Below are positions 12,305 through 23,697 of a stretch of 64,000 nt of DNA, piece by piece. The notes under the pieces were generated by a model that saw nothing but the letters and a program-made list of their open reading frames with translations, made no database searches and was not told the origin of the DNA. The first letter of the stretch is position 1. Each line of letters starts with the position of its first letter. This DNA is from Glycine soja (taxonomy: Eukaryota > Streptophyta > Magnoliopsida > Fabales > Fabaceae), in contig NC_041011.1 of assembly GCF_004193775.1 (NCBI RefSeq), forward strand, positions 48,057,167-48,121,166. Direction: 5' to 3'. A program made the position numbers and the translations under genes.

Positions 12305-14737
12305 ATGGACGAAGATCAATGGAGGTATGACTTTGCGATGTCACACGAAGTTGATATGGATTATGATTATGATAATCAAGAAGAATGTGGAGTGAATGAA
12401 CGACATGTCGATTGTTCAAATGCTTTTAATACATCTCAGGTAATCATAGATAATTTGAGTCATTGGTTGAATTGATGGTTTGTACGAAAATTAATGTGTT
12501 AGGGTTGCGTTGTAGGTATTCACTACTCGAGATGATGTTTTGCAATGGGCTCGAACAGTTGCCCATGAAAATGGATTTGTTGCAGTGATTATGAGATCTA
12601 ACACAGAGACCGGTAGCAGAGGAAGAAGTTCATTTGTGTTAATTGGGTGTGAAAGGAGTGGTACGTACAAGTGTAGAAATAAAGAATTCGTTAGAAAAGA
12701 CACCGGGAGTAGGAAATGTGGTTGTCCCTTCAGGCTTCGTGGGAAACCAGTGCGTGGAGGGGAAGGTTGGATGGTGAAGTTGATCTGTGGGATTCATAAT
12801 CATGAATTGGCGAAGTCCTTAGTTGGACATCCATACGCCGGGCGATTGACTAAGGAAGAAAAGAAAATTATTGCTGATATGACAAAGTCGATGGTGAAAC
12901 CGAAAAACATCTTGCTAACGTTGAAGGAACACAATGCCGACAGTTACACCACGATAAAGCAAATTTACAATGCAAGAAGTGCATATCGTTCTTCAATAAG
13001 AGGAGCTGATACCGAAATGCAGCATCTGATGAAGCTTCTCGAACGTGATCAATACATTCATTGGCATAGATTGAAGGATGAAGTTGTGGTGCGTGATCTG
13101 TTTTGGTGTCACCCAGATGCAGTAAAGTTATGCAATGCATGTCATCTGGTGTTTTTTATAGACAGTACCTACAAAACAAACAGGTACAGACTCCCACTAC
13201 TTGACTTTGTTGGAGTGACACCAACGGCGATGACATTCTCTGCTGGGTTTGCATATCTGGAGGCTGAGCGTGTTAATAATATTGTATGGGCTTTGGAACG
13301 ATTTCGAGGCCTATTTTTAAGACACGATCGCCTCCCTCTTGTTATTGTCACTGACAGAGACCTAGCACTGATGAATGCAGTGAAAACTGTGTTTCCCGAG
13401 TCTACTAATTTGTTGTGCAGGTTTCATATCGATAAGAATGTGAAGGCGAAGTGCAAATCTTTAATCGGGGAAAAAAATGCGTGGGACTATGTAATGGATA
13501 ACTGGGGTACTTTGGTTGATTGTCCGTCCGAATACGAGTTCCATGAGTCATATCAGAAGTTTCAAGTTGCTTGTTCGCCTTGGCCGATGTTCGTTGACTA
13601 TGTTAACGACACATGGATTATCCCCCACAAGGAAAAATTTATTACAGCATGGACGAATAAGGTCATGCACCTAGGCAACACAACAACAAACAGGTATTAA
13701 CAACTGATTTTATTTGTTAGTAACGATTAATATTAAATGGTATTTAATTGTTGTATATTTTCATGTTTGTTGTGTATTTTAAATGTAGGGTTGAATCAGC
13801 TCATTGGGCTCTCAAAAGAGTACTACAAAATAGCGTTGGAGACCTATGTAGTGTTTGGGATGCCATGAACAACATGATCACGCTGCAACACGTCGAAATT
13901 AAAGCATCCTTTGAAACCAGTACGCATGTGGTTGGCCATGTATATAAAAAAACCTTATACAAGAGGCTTCTTGGGATGGTTTCGAGGGATGCTTTAAATC
14001 AGATTGCTTCTGAGATTGACCGTCTACGTTATCTCGGCAACAATCTCTCTTCTTGTGGTTGTGTGATGAGAAGCACGCACGGGCTTCCTTGTGCATGTGA
14101 GCTTTCTAGGTATACTGCTAGCAGCATCCCATTGGAGTCAGTCCATCTTTTTTGGAGGAGACTTTGCTTTTCAGACCAAGGGTTATGTGAGACGGAAGTC
14201 ACCATCAAGGAAGAAATAGAGGTCATATCTAAAAGGTTTGATGAACTTGATGTGGCTGGCAAAGTAAATCTGAAGAGTAAACTTCGAGAAATCGCATACC
14301 CTGATCATAACTCTATGTGCCCTCCTCCATCAAAGGTGAACACTAAAGGTGCACCGAAGAAACCGATGAAAAGAAGTCAAACATCCACAAAGCGTGATCC
14401 GTCTTACTGGGAGTATGTTGATGCTTTTCATTCTGTTCAAAGCAGCAACTCTCCAGTGAAACGAAGTGCATCATGTTCTCAACCGCGTCAGCCAACAAGG
14501 ATCATCCCGATGTTGGATCAATTTGCGTCATTCTTTCAAGGTTTCATTCGTGACGTTGTGGATGTGAAAGCGGACGGTAACTGTGGATATCGGTCCATTG
14601 GCGCTTTATTAGGTATGGGGGAAGATTCGTGGCCGTTAGTGCGTAATGAATTGCTTAAAGAACTTGGCAGGTGGTCGCATGAGTACATGAACCTCTTCGG
14701 TGGCACAGAGAGATTTGAACAACTCATAAAACATTAA
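12305..14737 (+). CDS. MULE transposase: FAR1 DNA-binding, DDE, SWIM, truncated OTU domain
   Basis: Exons 12305-12439, 12516-13693 and 13789-14737 give 753 residues with GT-AG introns and consistent phases. FAR1/WRKY-GCM1 zinc domain: about residues 50-140 (KCGCPFRLRG, CGIHNHELAKSL). The MULE catalytic core has D261 (FFIDSTYKTNRY), D325 (VTDRDLALM) and E440 (NTTTNRVESAHW). SWIM zinc finger: about 525-545 (CGCVMRSTHGLPCACEL). The C terminus starts an OTU cysteine-protease fold (DVKADGNCGYRSIGALLGM; Asp700, Cys703 seen) but stops after ERFEQLIKH. The His-containing half of OTU found in relatives is missing. The transposase core has no internal stop and could be functional; the protease cannot be. 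It is related to FAR1/FHY3, but the OTU tail, termini and PMD partner mark it as an element gene. Confidence 0.88.
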
Positions 14738-14755
14738 ACGCGCAAATAATCTTAC

Positions 14756-16542
14756 CACATATGGAGGGGGGTCAAATGCCACTGGAACCTGGGGGCTGGG
14801 CGGCTGTATGTAGTCCTCAGGGTCTGCAGCTGGTGCATCCCTCTGCTGGTCAGCTGCCTGGGTCGGTGTCATGAAAGGGTGAGATATGCGAAAAAACCAC
14901 TCAATGTAATCCGCAGATACCTGCCCAGGCACTAAACAAGGCTGACCCGCAGGTAGTAAGTGATCCGCAAACTCCATCCACCTGTCATCTATCTGCTCCT
15001 GTGACAATCGTGCACTAACAGGCGGCGGAGGGATGCTCTGGATGTAACCGAACTGGCGTACCACCCTCTCCGGTCGAACTGCGACGATCATAGGACCCCA
15101 TCTGAGCTGACCCTGGAACGATGAAATCTCCTGAAACGCCCTAACACCCCGATGCTCCGTGTACGGCAACCAGGACACATCTGTGACGGTCAAACCATCA
15201 CAACGTGCCCTGTAGGGTGCTCCTGTGATGCCCTTCATGTGCGCCTTCGACGTCAACCACCGGGAAGCACGTGGGGACGTCTCCTGGTATGTGTCGTCAG
15301 TCACGCACTGATGCACACTAGGAAAGTGCTCATAGATCCAGCACTACACAATAATTGAGGTTAACATAACATAAAAACATGTTTAAATCATAATCGAACC
15401 TAACATATTAATAAACACAAAATTTACCTGAAATAGCGTCAAGTACCCCGCAAGCTGTCTGGTGGTGGTCCTACAAGCCTCATCTAACTGGTCGTACATA
15501 TGAACCAGCGCGGCAACCCCCCAAGCGTAACCACCACTATGAGCGAGGTCCCGGAAAGCGTCAAGATGGACCACATGCACGTATGTTGCACTCTTATTAG
15601 CAAAAAGAGTGCAACCGACAAGGTGCAGCAAATAAGCGCGAGCTGCGACAATCCACCGCCGGGCCTGACATCTGGTCTCATAAATGTCACGAACCCATCC
15701 TAATCGTACATATGCTCCACGTGTGAGCGCTGTCTCGGCTCTGGCCTCCTCCGCAGACACTTCCAGCAACTCCGTGAGCAAGAATCTGGCCTCCTCCGTA
15801 GAAAGAGCGTGGAAACTGTGCAAGGCGCCAGTGATGGACAAATGTAGAATGGACGACACATCATCCAATGTGATCGTCAGCTCTCCTACTGGAAGGTGGA
15901 AGGTGCTAGTCTCACTGTGCCACCTCTCCACAAATGCGGATATAAGTCCAGGATCGCCAGTAATAACTGAACAATCTATCAGTGGACTTAATCCTGTGGC
16001 AGCCACCAGGCCTTCAATCTCAGGCACTGGCCTCCCAATCAGTGTCAGCTTCCTCCCATGTGACACTAACTTCAAATCAGGACGTTCCTGATTTGAAGTA
16101 CAAATTAAACAATTATTAAAAAAAAATTAATCATAAACAAATAAATAAACAATGACAAATAATTAACAAATTAAAATACCTGTCCACTCCACACGGCATG
16201 TGCAACATGCTCGGCAAATGATGTGAGCACTGACGGGTCACGTGGACCACCAGGGAATCCCTCTGCAGCATCATCACCATCTGACCCCTCACCACTATCA
16301 GCACCCTGTGCGTCCGCACGCATCTCAGGTGCCTCCGTAGGCTGCTCAGGGAGATCATCAGTCATGTCAGCGACGTCCTCAGCCATATCACGTCCCTCCG
16401 TAGTCATCTGATGAACGCGTAGCCTACGGGCTGAGGCAGTAGGCCTACGCCTCTCGGGAACATCGCCAGCATCCTCGCCAGCAGCTCTATCTCTGCCTAC
16501 AAATCTACCTATGGCACGACCTAAACCTCGTGTTCTGGCCAT
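14756..16542 (-). CDS. Plant mobile domain (PMD, MAIN/MAIL-like) protein, 3'-truncated
   Basis: Exons 16542-16180, 16087-15428 and 15343-14756 are all in phase 0 and encode 537 residues. The N terminus (MARTRGLGRAIGRFVGRDRA) is basic and Arg/Gly-rich, followed by an acidic linker. The PMD fold follows, with hallmarks LVAATGLSPLIDC, FHLPVGELTITLDDVSSIL, VAARAYLLHLVGCTLFANKS, QLAGYLTLFQ|CWIYEHFP and LRWGPMIVAVRPERVVRQFG. Such genes are often mis-named 'phosphatase 7 long form homolog' because a few PMD proteins carry a fused PP7 domain; none is seen here. PMD genes occur as host genes (silencing, genome stability) and as transposon cargo, and the setting says cargo. At 14755 a GTAAGA donor follows PYV, but the next exon is missing: the transposase gene begins 18 bp away. 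The last coding part is therefore lost, and any product would read into intron sequence. Confidence 0.85.
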
Positions 16543-16680
16543 GATCTGTAAATCATGTCGAACACGTTTTTTTTTCGGTCAAAATATACACAATTTTCTT
16601 TATAAAAAATCAACTTTATTTATAAACAAATAAGACTAACTTAAATCAAATCATTTTCACACATACACGACCTAATTTTA

Positions 16681-16990
16681 AAAAAAAAAATTAAACAACT
16701 TCATTTATATAAAAAAAACAACTAATGTAAAATAAAATTATTAATAAACATGCACAACTTAATTTTTTTTAAAAAAAAATAAACAACTTCATTTATATAA
16801 AAAAAAAACAACTAATGTAAAATAAAATTATTAATAAACATGCACAACTTAATTTTTTTAAAAAAAAATTAAACAACTTCATTTACAAAAAAAAAAAAAA
16901 ACACAACTAATATAAAAATAATTCATTACTAAACATCCACAACTTAATTTTTAAAAAAAATTAAACAACTAATGTAAAAAAAAAATTATT
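16681..16990. repeat. ~89-bp tandem repeat upstream of the PMD gene
   Basis: Units beginning aaacaacttcattta start at about 16693, 16781 and 16871. Each is followed by caactaatgtaaaataaaatt and acatgcacaactta, then poly-T/A. Three copies plus a fading fourth lie in the presumed promoter of the minus-strand PMD gene. Confidence 0.85.
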
Positions 16991-17403
16991 TAGTAAACAT
17001 CCACAATTTTTTTAGTAAATAAAATACTTCATTTATAATAAAATAAACTAATTAATTATAAAAAATTAGTATTTTTATAAAACTTCCAAAACACACAACT
17101 TTAATTATAAAAATAGACAACTTCATTTTTAAAGAAAAAACACTAATTTAAAAAAAAACAATAAACAAAAACAAACACAACTACTTTTATAAAAAAAAAT
17201 TAATTTACAAATTAATATTTAATAAAAATACACAATTTAAATTATAAAAAAAATATGACATCAAAAACCCAAACTTCATTGTTCATAAAATCTAAAAAAC
17301 AAAATAACCAAAATAAATAAAATAATTCATTTAAAAAAAACAAAACAATTTCTGTTTAAAAAAAATTTAAAAAAAAAAACACAAAAAAAAAAACAAAAAA
17401 ACC

Positions 17404-17691
17404 ACTTCCGGAAGAAGTGGTTCTTCCGGAAACACTCCGGAAGAAGGGTTCTTCCGTAAAGGTCTTCCGGAAGTTTGAAACTTCTTCCGGAAGTGCGAGT
17501 CTTCCGGAATTCTTCCGGATGAACCACTTCTTCCGGAAAGTTCCCGGAAGACGTTTTCCGGAAGTCTTCCGGAAGAAGTGTTCTTCCGGAAGACGTTTGG
17601 TTACTTCCGGAAGAACACTTCTTCCGGAAACTTTCCGGAAAACGTTCTTCCGGAACTTCCGGAAGAACCCCTAAGGGGTCTTCCGGAAGAC
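17404..17691. repeat. Subterminal array of the palindrome cttccggaag
   Basis: I count about 18 CCGGA occurrences in 288 bases, most within the perfect 10-bp palindrome cttccggaag. Some nest in larger hairpins (for example accacttccggaag followed by aagtggt). The array spans only the right subterminal region of the composite MULE, with a three-copy counterpart at 11748-11800. Open frames called across it are artefacts of the repeat. Confidence 0.92.
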
Positions 17692-18090
17692 TCCTCCGTC
17701 AGCGATTTCCGCCATTTTTTCCGGCGTCCTCTCGTCTTCTCCCCTCTCGTCTTCTACCCTAGGGTTCGTCTTCTACCCTAAGGTTCCACTAACCTAACGT
17801 TACACTAACCTACCCTAATGTAGTGCATAACAAAACCAAAGCTAAGAAGAAGGCCACCTACCTCGAAGCAAATGGGTCCAAGGGCTGTCGGAGAAGCTCG
17901 CGGAGAAGAAGCTTGTCGGGGAAGAGAGAAGAGAAGAAGCTTTTTGCGGAAGAGCCACAGTGAGAAAAAGAGAGAATGCTTCCGGGAAGAAAAGAAATGC
18001 TTTTTATATTTTTAACTGAAGGGCAAAATTGACCTTTCATTAAATTGCTGGGTGCACCAGCAATATTGCTGGGTGCACCTAGCATATCCC

Positions 18091-20297
18091 TGAATATTAA
18101 GAGTCTAATTTCTCTGTATGGTTATAAAATTCAGGGTGATGCTATTGGCACTAGCTATTTTACTCTTCGCACTCTGACAATTTTTTTTTTAATTTTTTAA
18201 CTAAAAATACCTACCGTTCACAAACACTAGGTATTAGATACTACTATATACATAATGAAACTAATTTTCGATATACACAACAAAACATAGTTTTCGGTAG
18301 ATATATACATGTACCCAGCGGTATAAGATTTTTTATTCATTCACATGTGTGAGTAAACTCTATCTAATAACTTGTGTTTGACTTTCACTATGCAACAAAA
18401 TTTTGGATTAACGACAATTACAATCCCCAAGCTGAGAAACATCATTGATCTCAGGAAAAAAAAAACCCAAAATTAACCAATATGCGATCCTGTACGTGCC
18501 ACGTTGGTTTCTCCCCCATGCACTACATTTTGCAGTTGCACACCGTAGAACCATCCTTTTTATAAGCTAAACACATTCACGTGCAGCCTCATCTGTTCCA
18601 ACTGAAGCACGATAATTTTGACATTCCTAAGTCCTAATTAATGTTTCTCGGTTCACCACAATTACTACAGGGATCTCACCTAACACACAAACGCAAATTA
18701 AGGAGAGACTAGATTGACTTGCTGGGGCTTCCAGTTCAGGTAACGAGGATGCCGGATCTGTCAAGAAGCATTGGAAATTAATTTTAGTTGTTAATAACTT
18801 ACTAATATGTTCTATCGTAAAAAAAAAAAAAAAATCGTTCATACGTAAAAAATCTTCGTAATTGGTAATTACATTGAAATATAAGTTAATATGATTTTAG
18901 ATAAAGGTTACTTATGCTTTTTGTTGTTAATTTTTTTTCAATTTTTTCTTTTAGTATCTAGATAAAAAAATTAGCGTTTTTTTTTTATTTTTAGACTTTT
19001 TTGTTATGAATCTTACTTTCAAATTGTGTTTGGTTATAATGAAAGAAAGGGAAAAAATGTGACAAAAAGAAATGAACATGAAAGAGGGAGACTAAAGAGA
19101 ACGAAAAAGAAGATTATTAGGTAGATATTAAAAAGAGATAAAAGGATTTGATGTCATAAATAATAAAATAAAAAAATATAAATAAAATATTTGTAAAATT
19201 TTAATTTTATCTATGGTTTTTTTTCTTTAATATTTTTCTCTAAAGTGGTTTTTTTTAAAACAAACTGTATCCTTTTTTTATTACATTTTATTATAATAAC
19301 TAACATTATATATATAATCAATTTTACTGCCATCAAATTTGATACTCTACGAAAATTCAATTTTATTAGGCATAGGCATACTTAATTCTAAATTATGCTA
19401 GGCATATTCCATTCTCCAATCCATATTCGATTTTCTCCAACCCATATTCGATTTTCTCTGCACTATATTTGATTTTGTTCCCAGCGTGGTGCGTTAAAAA
19501 AGTGTTCCGAGATTACAGTATTAGTTTTGGAAACACCCGTTTAACGTTGTTATTTGTTGGCATTTCTTATAACAATTTTAGTGGTAGGTTTTGAAATGCT
19601 AAACTATTTTATTATTTTTTTTCTGAATCCCATCATGACAAAAGATCTGCATTTTTTAACCGGATATCTCATATTAAGATCTTACATAATTTTTTTAGTC
19701 TCATATAAATTTTACTTTTAAATATTTTATTAAATTAATATACTTAATTATATTTTTTTCTTTTCCCCAACGTCAACGTTCACACTTCCTTCTCTTTCTT
19801 CTTATCCCATCCTTCTTTCGTTTTCTTTTTCTTTTTTCTTCCAGACCACTCCCCCTCCCCTCCAGCTTCTCCTTCCCCTCCCCTTCGTGGCCTCACAGCC
19901 CCCCTCACCCTTCCTCCTGCGCGGTCCTTTGCCACGACTATCCGCAATCACCTCTAAATAAGTTTTTTTTCCTTCATCTTATCTTGCTTTTTTTCTTCAA
20001 TTACCTTCTATGTTGATATTTAGTTTTTTATTTTCATAATTTTTTTTTCTAGTAGGTCAGAGATCTTCAAGGATTATATAGAAGAATTCATTTTTCATTC
20101 AAGATAGTTAATCCCACTTTATTAAAAAATCCATACAAAATTAAATCTTGAGCTCAAGATCCTTATTTAAAATCTGACACTAAAATTATCCTTGTACAAA
20201 AGTTTGAAAGCAAGCACGAATCCTACTAATTTTATAAATTTTAATGTAACTTTCTACTAAAACAAATTTAATTAGGGGTAGATCCACATCAGGTGTT
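18091..20297. other. Spacer, no gene recognised
   Basis: AT-rich sequence. The exception is a pyrimidine-rich, locally C-rich stretch at about 19765-19935 (long CT and CCCCTCCCC runs). That stretch has no recognisable reading frame and could be a decayed exon or leader of an unknown repeat. Confidence 0.55.
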
Positions 20298-20442
20298 CAA
20301 GGAAAATTACGTTGTCTGGCTATAACAATTATAGTCTACTGCATTTGGCTGTCTAGGAACAAGCTGATTTTTGAAGATTATCAATTTTCTGTCATAGAGG
20401 TTATTAGCAAGATTAAGTTTCTTATGTATAGACAAGCGCACC
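20298..20442 (+). pseudogene. LINE-like fragment (zinc-binding RT C-terminal region)
   Basis: One frame reads VYCIWLSRNKLIFEDY followed by SVIEVISKIKFLMYRQ. This resembles the C-terminal zf-RVT region of plant L1-type LINEs, which carry an 'iWkeRNkliFe' motif. Nothing of the reverse transcriptase is present. The sequence after it (to about 20560) resembles a LINE 3' tail but has decayed. Confidence 0.45.
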
Positions 20443-22535
20443 CGTTGCATTTGATTTGTTTTAGCATCTTGATATATGTCTTCTTGTATTAGGGAGATTT
20501 TTGATTTTCTTTAACTACGGGTATGTCCCGTTTATTATTGTATCATTTCCTAAATAACAAATTTAACATTCTTTTTCTTATACTTTTTTTTTTGTCAATC
20601 ATTAAAGTCTTTGTTATCAATTACTTGTCGAGTCATTAAAGAACCTCATATAACAATCATTGTATTTTTTGTAATTTGTGTTTCTAATTTTTTCATTTAT
20701 TCAAATCAATTGATGTCATTAGACTAGTTAATAAATAATTAAAAAACATAATTTTTTACACAAAAATTATAGATAATTGTCTTGTTAGATTTTCCAATAA
20801 CATGATAAGTTACTTGACAAAGTGACTGACAAATCATTAATTAATGTTATTATTTGATAATAACAACTAAAATAATTATGAGAAAAAAACATAGGACCAA
20901 AAATATTAAAATTTTATTTAGGAACTATAAGTTAAATTAAAAAAAAAACTATTAAAAGTATAATTACTCTTTCTAAATAAATTTTTCACATATTTAGTTC
21001 AACATTGAAAATTTAATTTTAGATTCATAATTGATTTTTGAGTTAAAATAATTTTAAAACACTAATTTAATCTTATAATAAAACAATCAAATATAAATTA
21101 ATCATTTCAAATCATTTTTAATCAAATTAATTTTGCCAATACAAACAATACTCGTTCACACACATGCAAAATTGTTGAGCTATGACCGGGTTTTACTATC
21201 CGTGAAAACTATATAAAAAAATCAGGAAGAATAAAAATACAATAAAAATTTTGGTAAAAAAAATACAATGAAAAAGTGAGGGAACATTATGATGACATGT
21301 CTATTATTTCATTGAACGTGACTAATTAAATGGGTAAAAAATGACTAATGGGAATTAACTAATGAAAGTGTGAGACAGAAACATTGTAAAAGCCGTTAAT
21401 AACGAATAATTTAATAATTACAAACTAAAATAATGTATCACTTTCTAAAGTGAGTCTTCTTATTAAAGGGAGATAAAATTTAAATATTTTTATTTCTAGC
21501 ATTAGTGCAAAATATCTTTTAATTCTGCTGATAAATAATAATTAATCTTGGACAAACAATATGGTAATTATCAATTAATTAAATAATAGTAACAAGTTGA
21601 GAGAGAAAAGATGTTGTTTGGCAAAACCTTTGATTTGATTTAAATCCTTATGGAGGGATGACAACTAAAGAGAAGAGATTTTTTTTCCACCGTAACATTA
21701 GTATAAAATATTTATTATTTTATTAATAATTATTTTTTACTAAAAAATATAGTTAATTATTTTTAGTAAGATTTCTTATTCTAATAATAACATTTTTTTC
21801 ACAAAGCTCAAACCATTATTTACAGAAATCAAATTCGAATGGTACTCATAATTCAACCAATTATTTGTTGAAAAGGGAAGGAATTTATAATTACAGAAGA
21901 ATGATTAGATAGATAGGAAGATAGGAACTGGAGTAGACGATGTTAAGTAGAGGGGTAAGGTTTTTATTTTTTACTTTATGTACGATGAAGTTTACTTAAA
22001 ACAAGAATAAAATCTACCAAAATTTTTAAAAGAATAAAACAAAAATTAATCGATTTAAAACTATGAAAATAAAACCAAAGTTGATCGAATACGAGCGTTA
22101 AAAGGTGTGGTATGAGATGGAGACACGTGGTGAGCATCTAACGGATAAGGAAAAAGATCAGGATGGGCATGAGAACTGAGAAGGTCAAAACAATGCGTTG
22201 GTCGACGTACCAAAAACTTATACCAATGTATGATACAATTTTATGTAATTATTTTAGGTCTTCATATTTTTTAAACGATTTTATTTTTATTTTTAATAAT
22301 ATTAAAGTAGTAATAATAATTAATTTTTTAAATTATATAAATTAAAAATAATTCATTAATAAAAGTTAAGTAATAATTTTTATTCGATAATTTTATCTTT
22401 AAATAATTTATTAATCTTTTAACTTACATTAATTTTCTATTATTTAAAAATTTAGAAAGCATTCCCCAAGTCTTTTAAAGTGATTGCAGTTCCACACAAG
22501 CACCTTCAAATAAAATTCAAGTATCGAAGAAGAAG
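20443..22535. other. Spacer upstream of the cytochrome b561 gene
   Basis: AT-rich DNA with no recognised protein, RNA gene or element. The last few hundred bases should contain the b561 promoter and leader, but no convincing core element stands out. Confidence 0.5.
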
Positions 22536-23658
22536 ATGGCTTTAGGTGTTCCTGCTCTTCCGTTGACATACGTGGCTCACGTTCTGGCAGTTGTTGCCAG
22601 CGTCTTGGTCGTGGTCTGGGTCGTCAATTTCAGGGGTGGCTTGGCTTGGGATTCTGATAACAAGTCCCTCATCTTCAACGTATTCTCTCTTTCCTATTAC
22701 TATTCCACTTTTTGAAATCTGGGCGTTCAATTGTGTGTGTTCCCAACTCACTCAAAAACTCCTCCTGGTTAGTTATTGCTGGGGGTCACTAATCTGCATC
22801 CATATCATATCTTCAGGGGAGCATTTCAATTTTTTTTTTTCTTTCTTTTTTTATAATGAAAAGTTTAGGTGAGTTTTGTCCTAGGCCATGCAGGTCTCAA
22901 GGCTCAACGAGCTCTCACAGGAAGCAAAACTCATCCTTTTGGATATGAGTTTGTTATTGTTGGCGACCATTTCAGTTTTTGTTTTCTCTTCTTTCAATTT
23001 TTGTTTTTGTTATTTATCATACATAAATATATGCATAGTAATTATGTAGTCCTAATTTTAGATGTTATATTAGTTTTAGCTTTCAGCTTATTGCTCAATA
23101 CCACAAACTAACGCCTGGCCCTAACTGTAAGCCGCCTTTTGCTGTTTAGTTTTCTGTGTTTTTCTCTACTCCATTCCTCACCCACCCCCCGCGTTTTTTA
23201 ATGGCGTTCATATGATTAGTTCATTTTAATAAAAGTTTTTTTTATGCTTCAGAAATAATAAAACATTATTAAGTTAGAAATTGAAAGCTGCAGCTAGTTT
23301 AGCTAGTTTATGATTTTTTTTTATAGTACGATTTCAGTTTGTTTGAATAATAGTCATAAATTGACTTCTTGGTACATAAATAAATTTTTATCTTAAGATT
23401 AACAAACATTTGGATGCTTTTGATATGATTTACTTGTTGTAAGTTTTATTTACTGAAACATTTCTTAACGGAGTTCATGTCCCTCCTATGATATATAGGA
23501 AAGGGATCCACTTTCTCCAAATAACTCTTTTAGAGTTATTTTTCATCCTCGTCATTCATTTTCTTTGGATGGGTTGTAATAAGTAACTCTACAAGAAAAT
23601 GAATAATGACAATGAGGAATAATGCTAAAAGAGTTAGTCTTGGAGTAAGTGGATTCCG

Positions 23659-23697
<39 letters not shown>

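Larger units (their letters stand above)
11748..18090. mobile_element. Composite Mutator-like element (FAR1-MULE-OTU transposase plus PMD gene)
   Basis: The boundaries are partly inferred. The left side begins with a small cluster of ttccgga motifs (11748-11800). The right side has a dense cttccggaag array (17404-17691), then a terminus with two copies of ttgctgggtgcacc (18045-18058 and 18065-18078) ending near 18090. Inside are a spliced MULE transposase (+, 12305-14737) and a convergent plant-mobile-domain gene (-, 14756-16542). The last 24 bases contain tgctgggtgcacctagca, an 18-bp core shared exactly with the 44245-44505 MITE. That MITE has a 9-bp target duplication, which supports a Mutator-like origin. 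A matching left terminus was not found, so the element is probably truncated or rearranged on the left. Confidence 0.7.

Noticed and set aside
14636..14755. Extension of the PMD exon to a stop at 14636
   Set aside because: A GTAAGA donor lies at 14755, and beyond it the frame runs antisense through the OTU-coding sequence, so it is read-through.
17327..17781. Three frames rich in FRK/SSG/PE residues
   Set aside because: They arise from the cttccggaag array read in different frames; the apparent repeats are a DNA-level artefact.
17755..17820. Telomere-like words (taccctagggtt, taccctaaggtt)
   Set aside because: There are only scattered variants of the plant telomere unit and no tandem array. 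At most they are telo-box-like promoter words.
19765..19935. C/T-rich block that could be a coding exon
   Set aside because: No frame gives a recognisable protein, and there are no matching splice partners.
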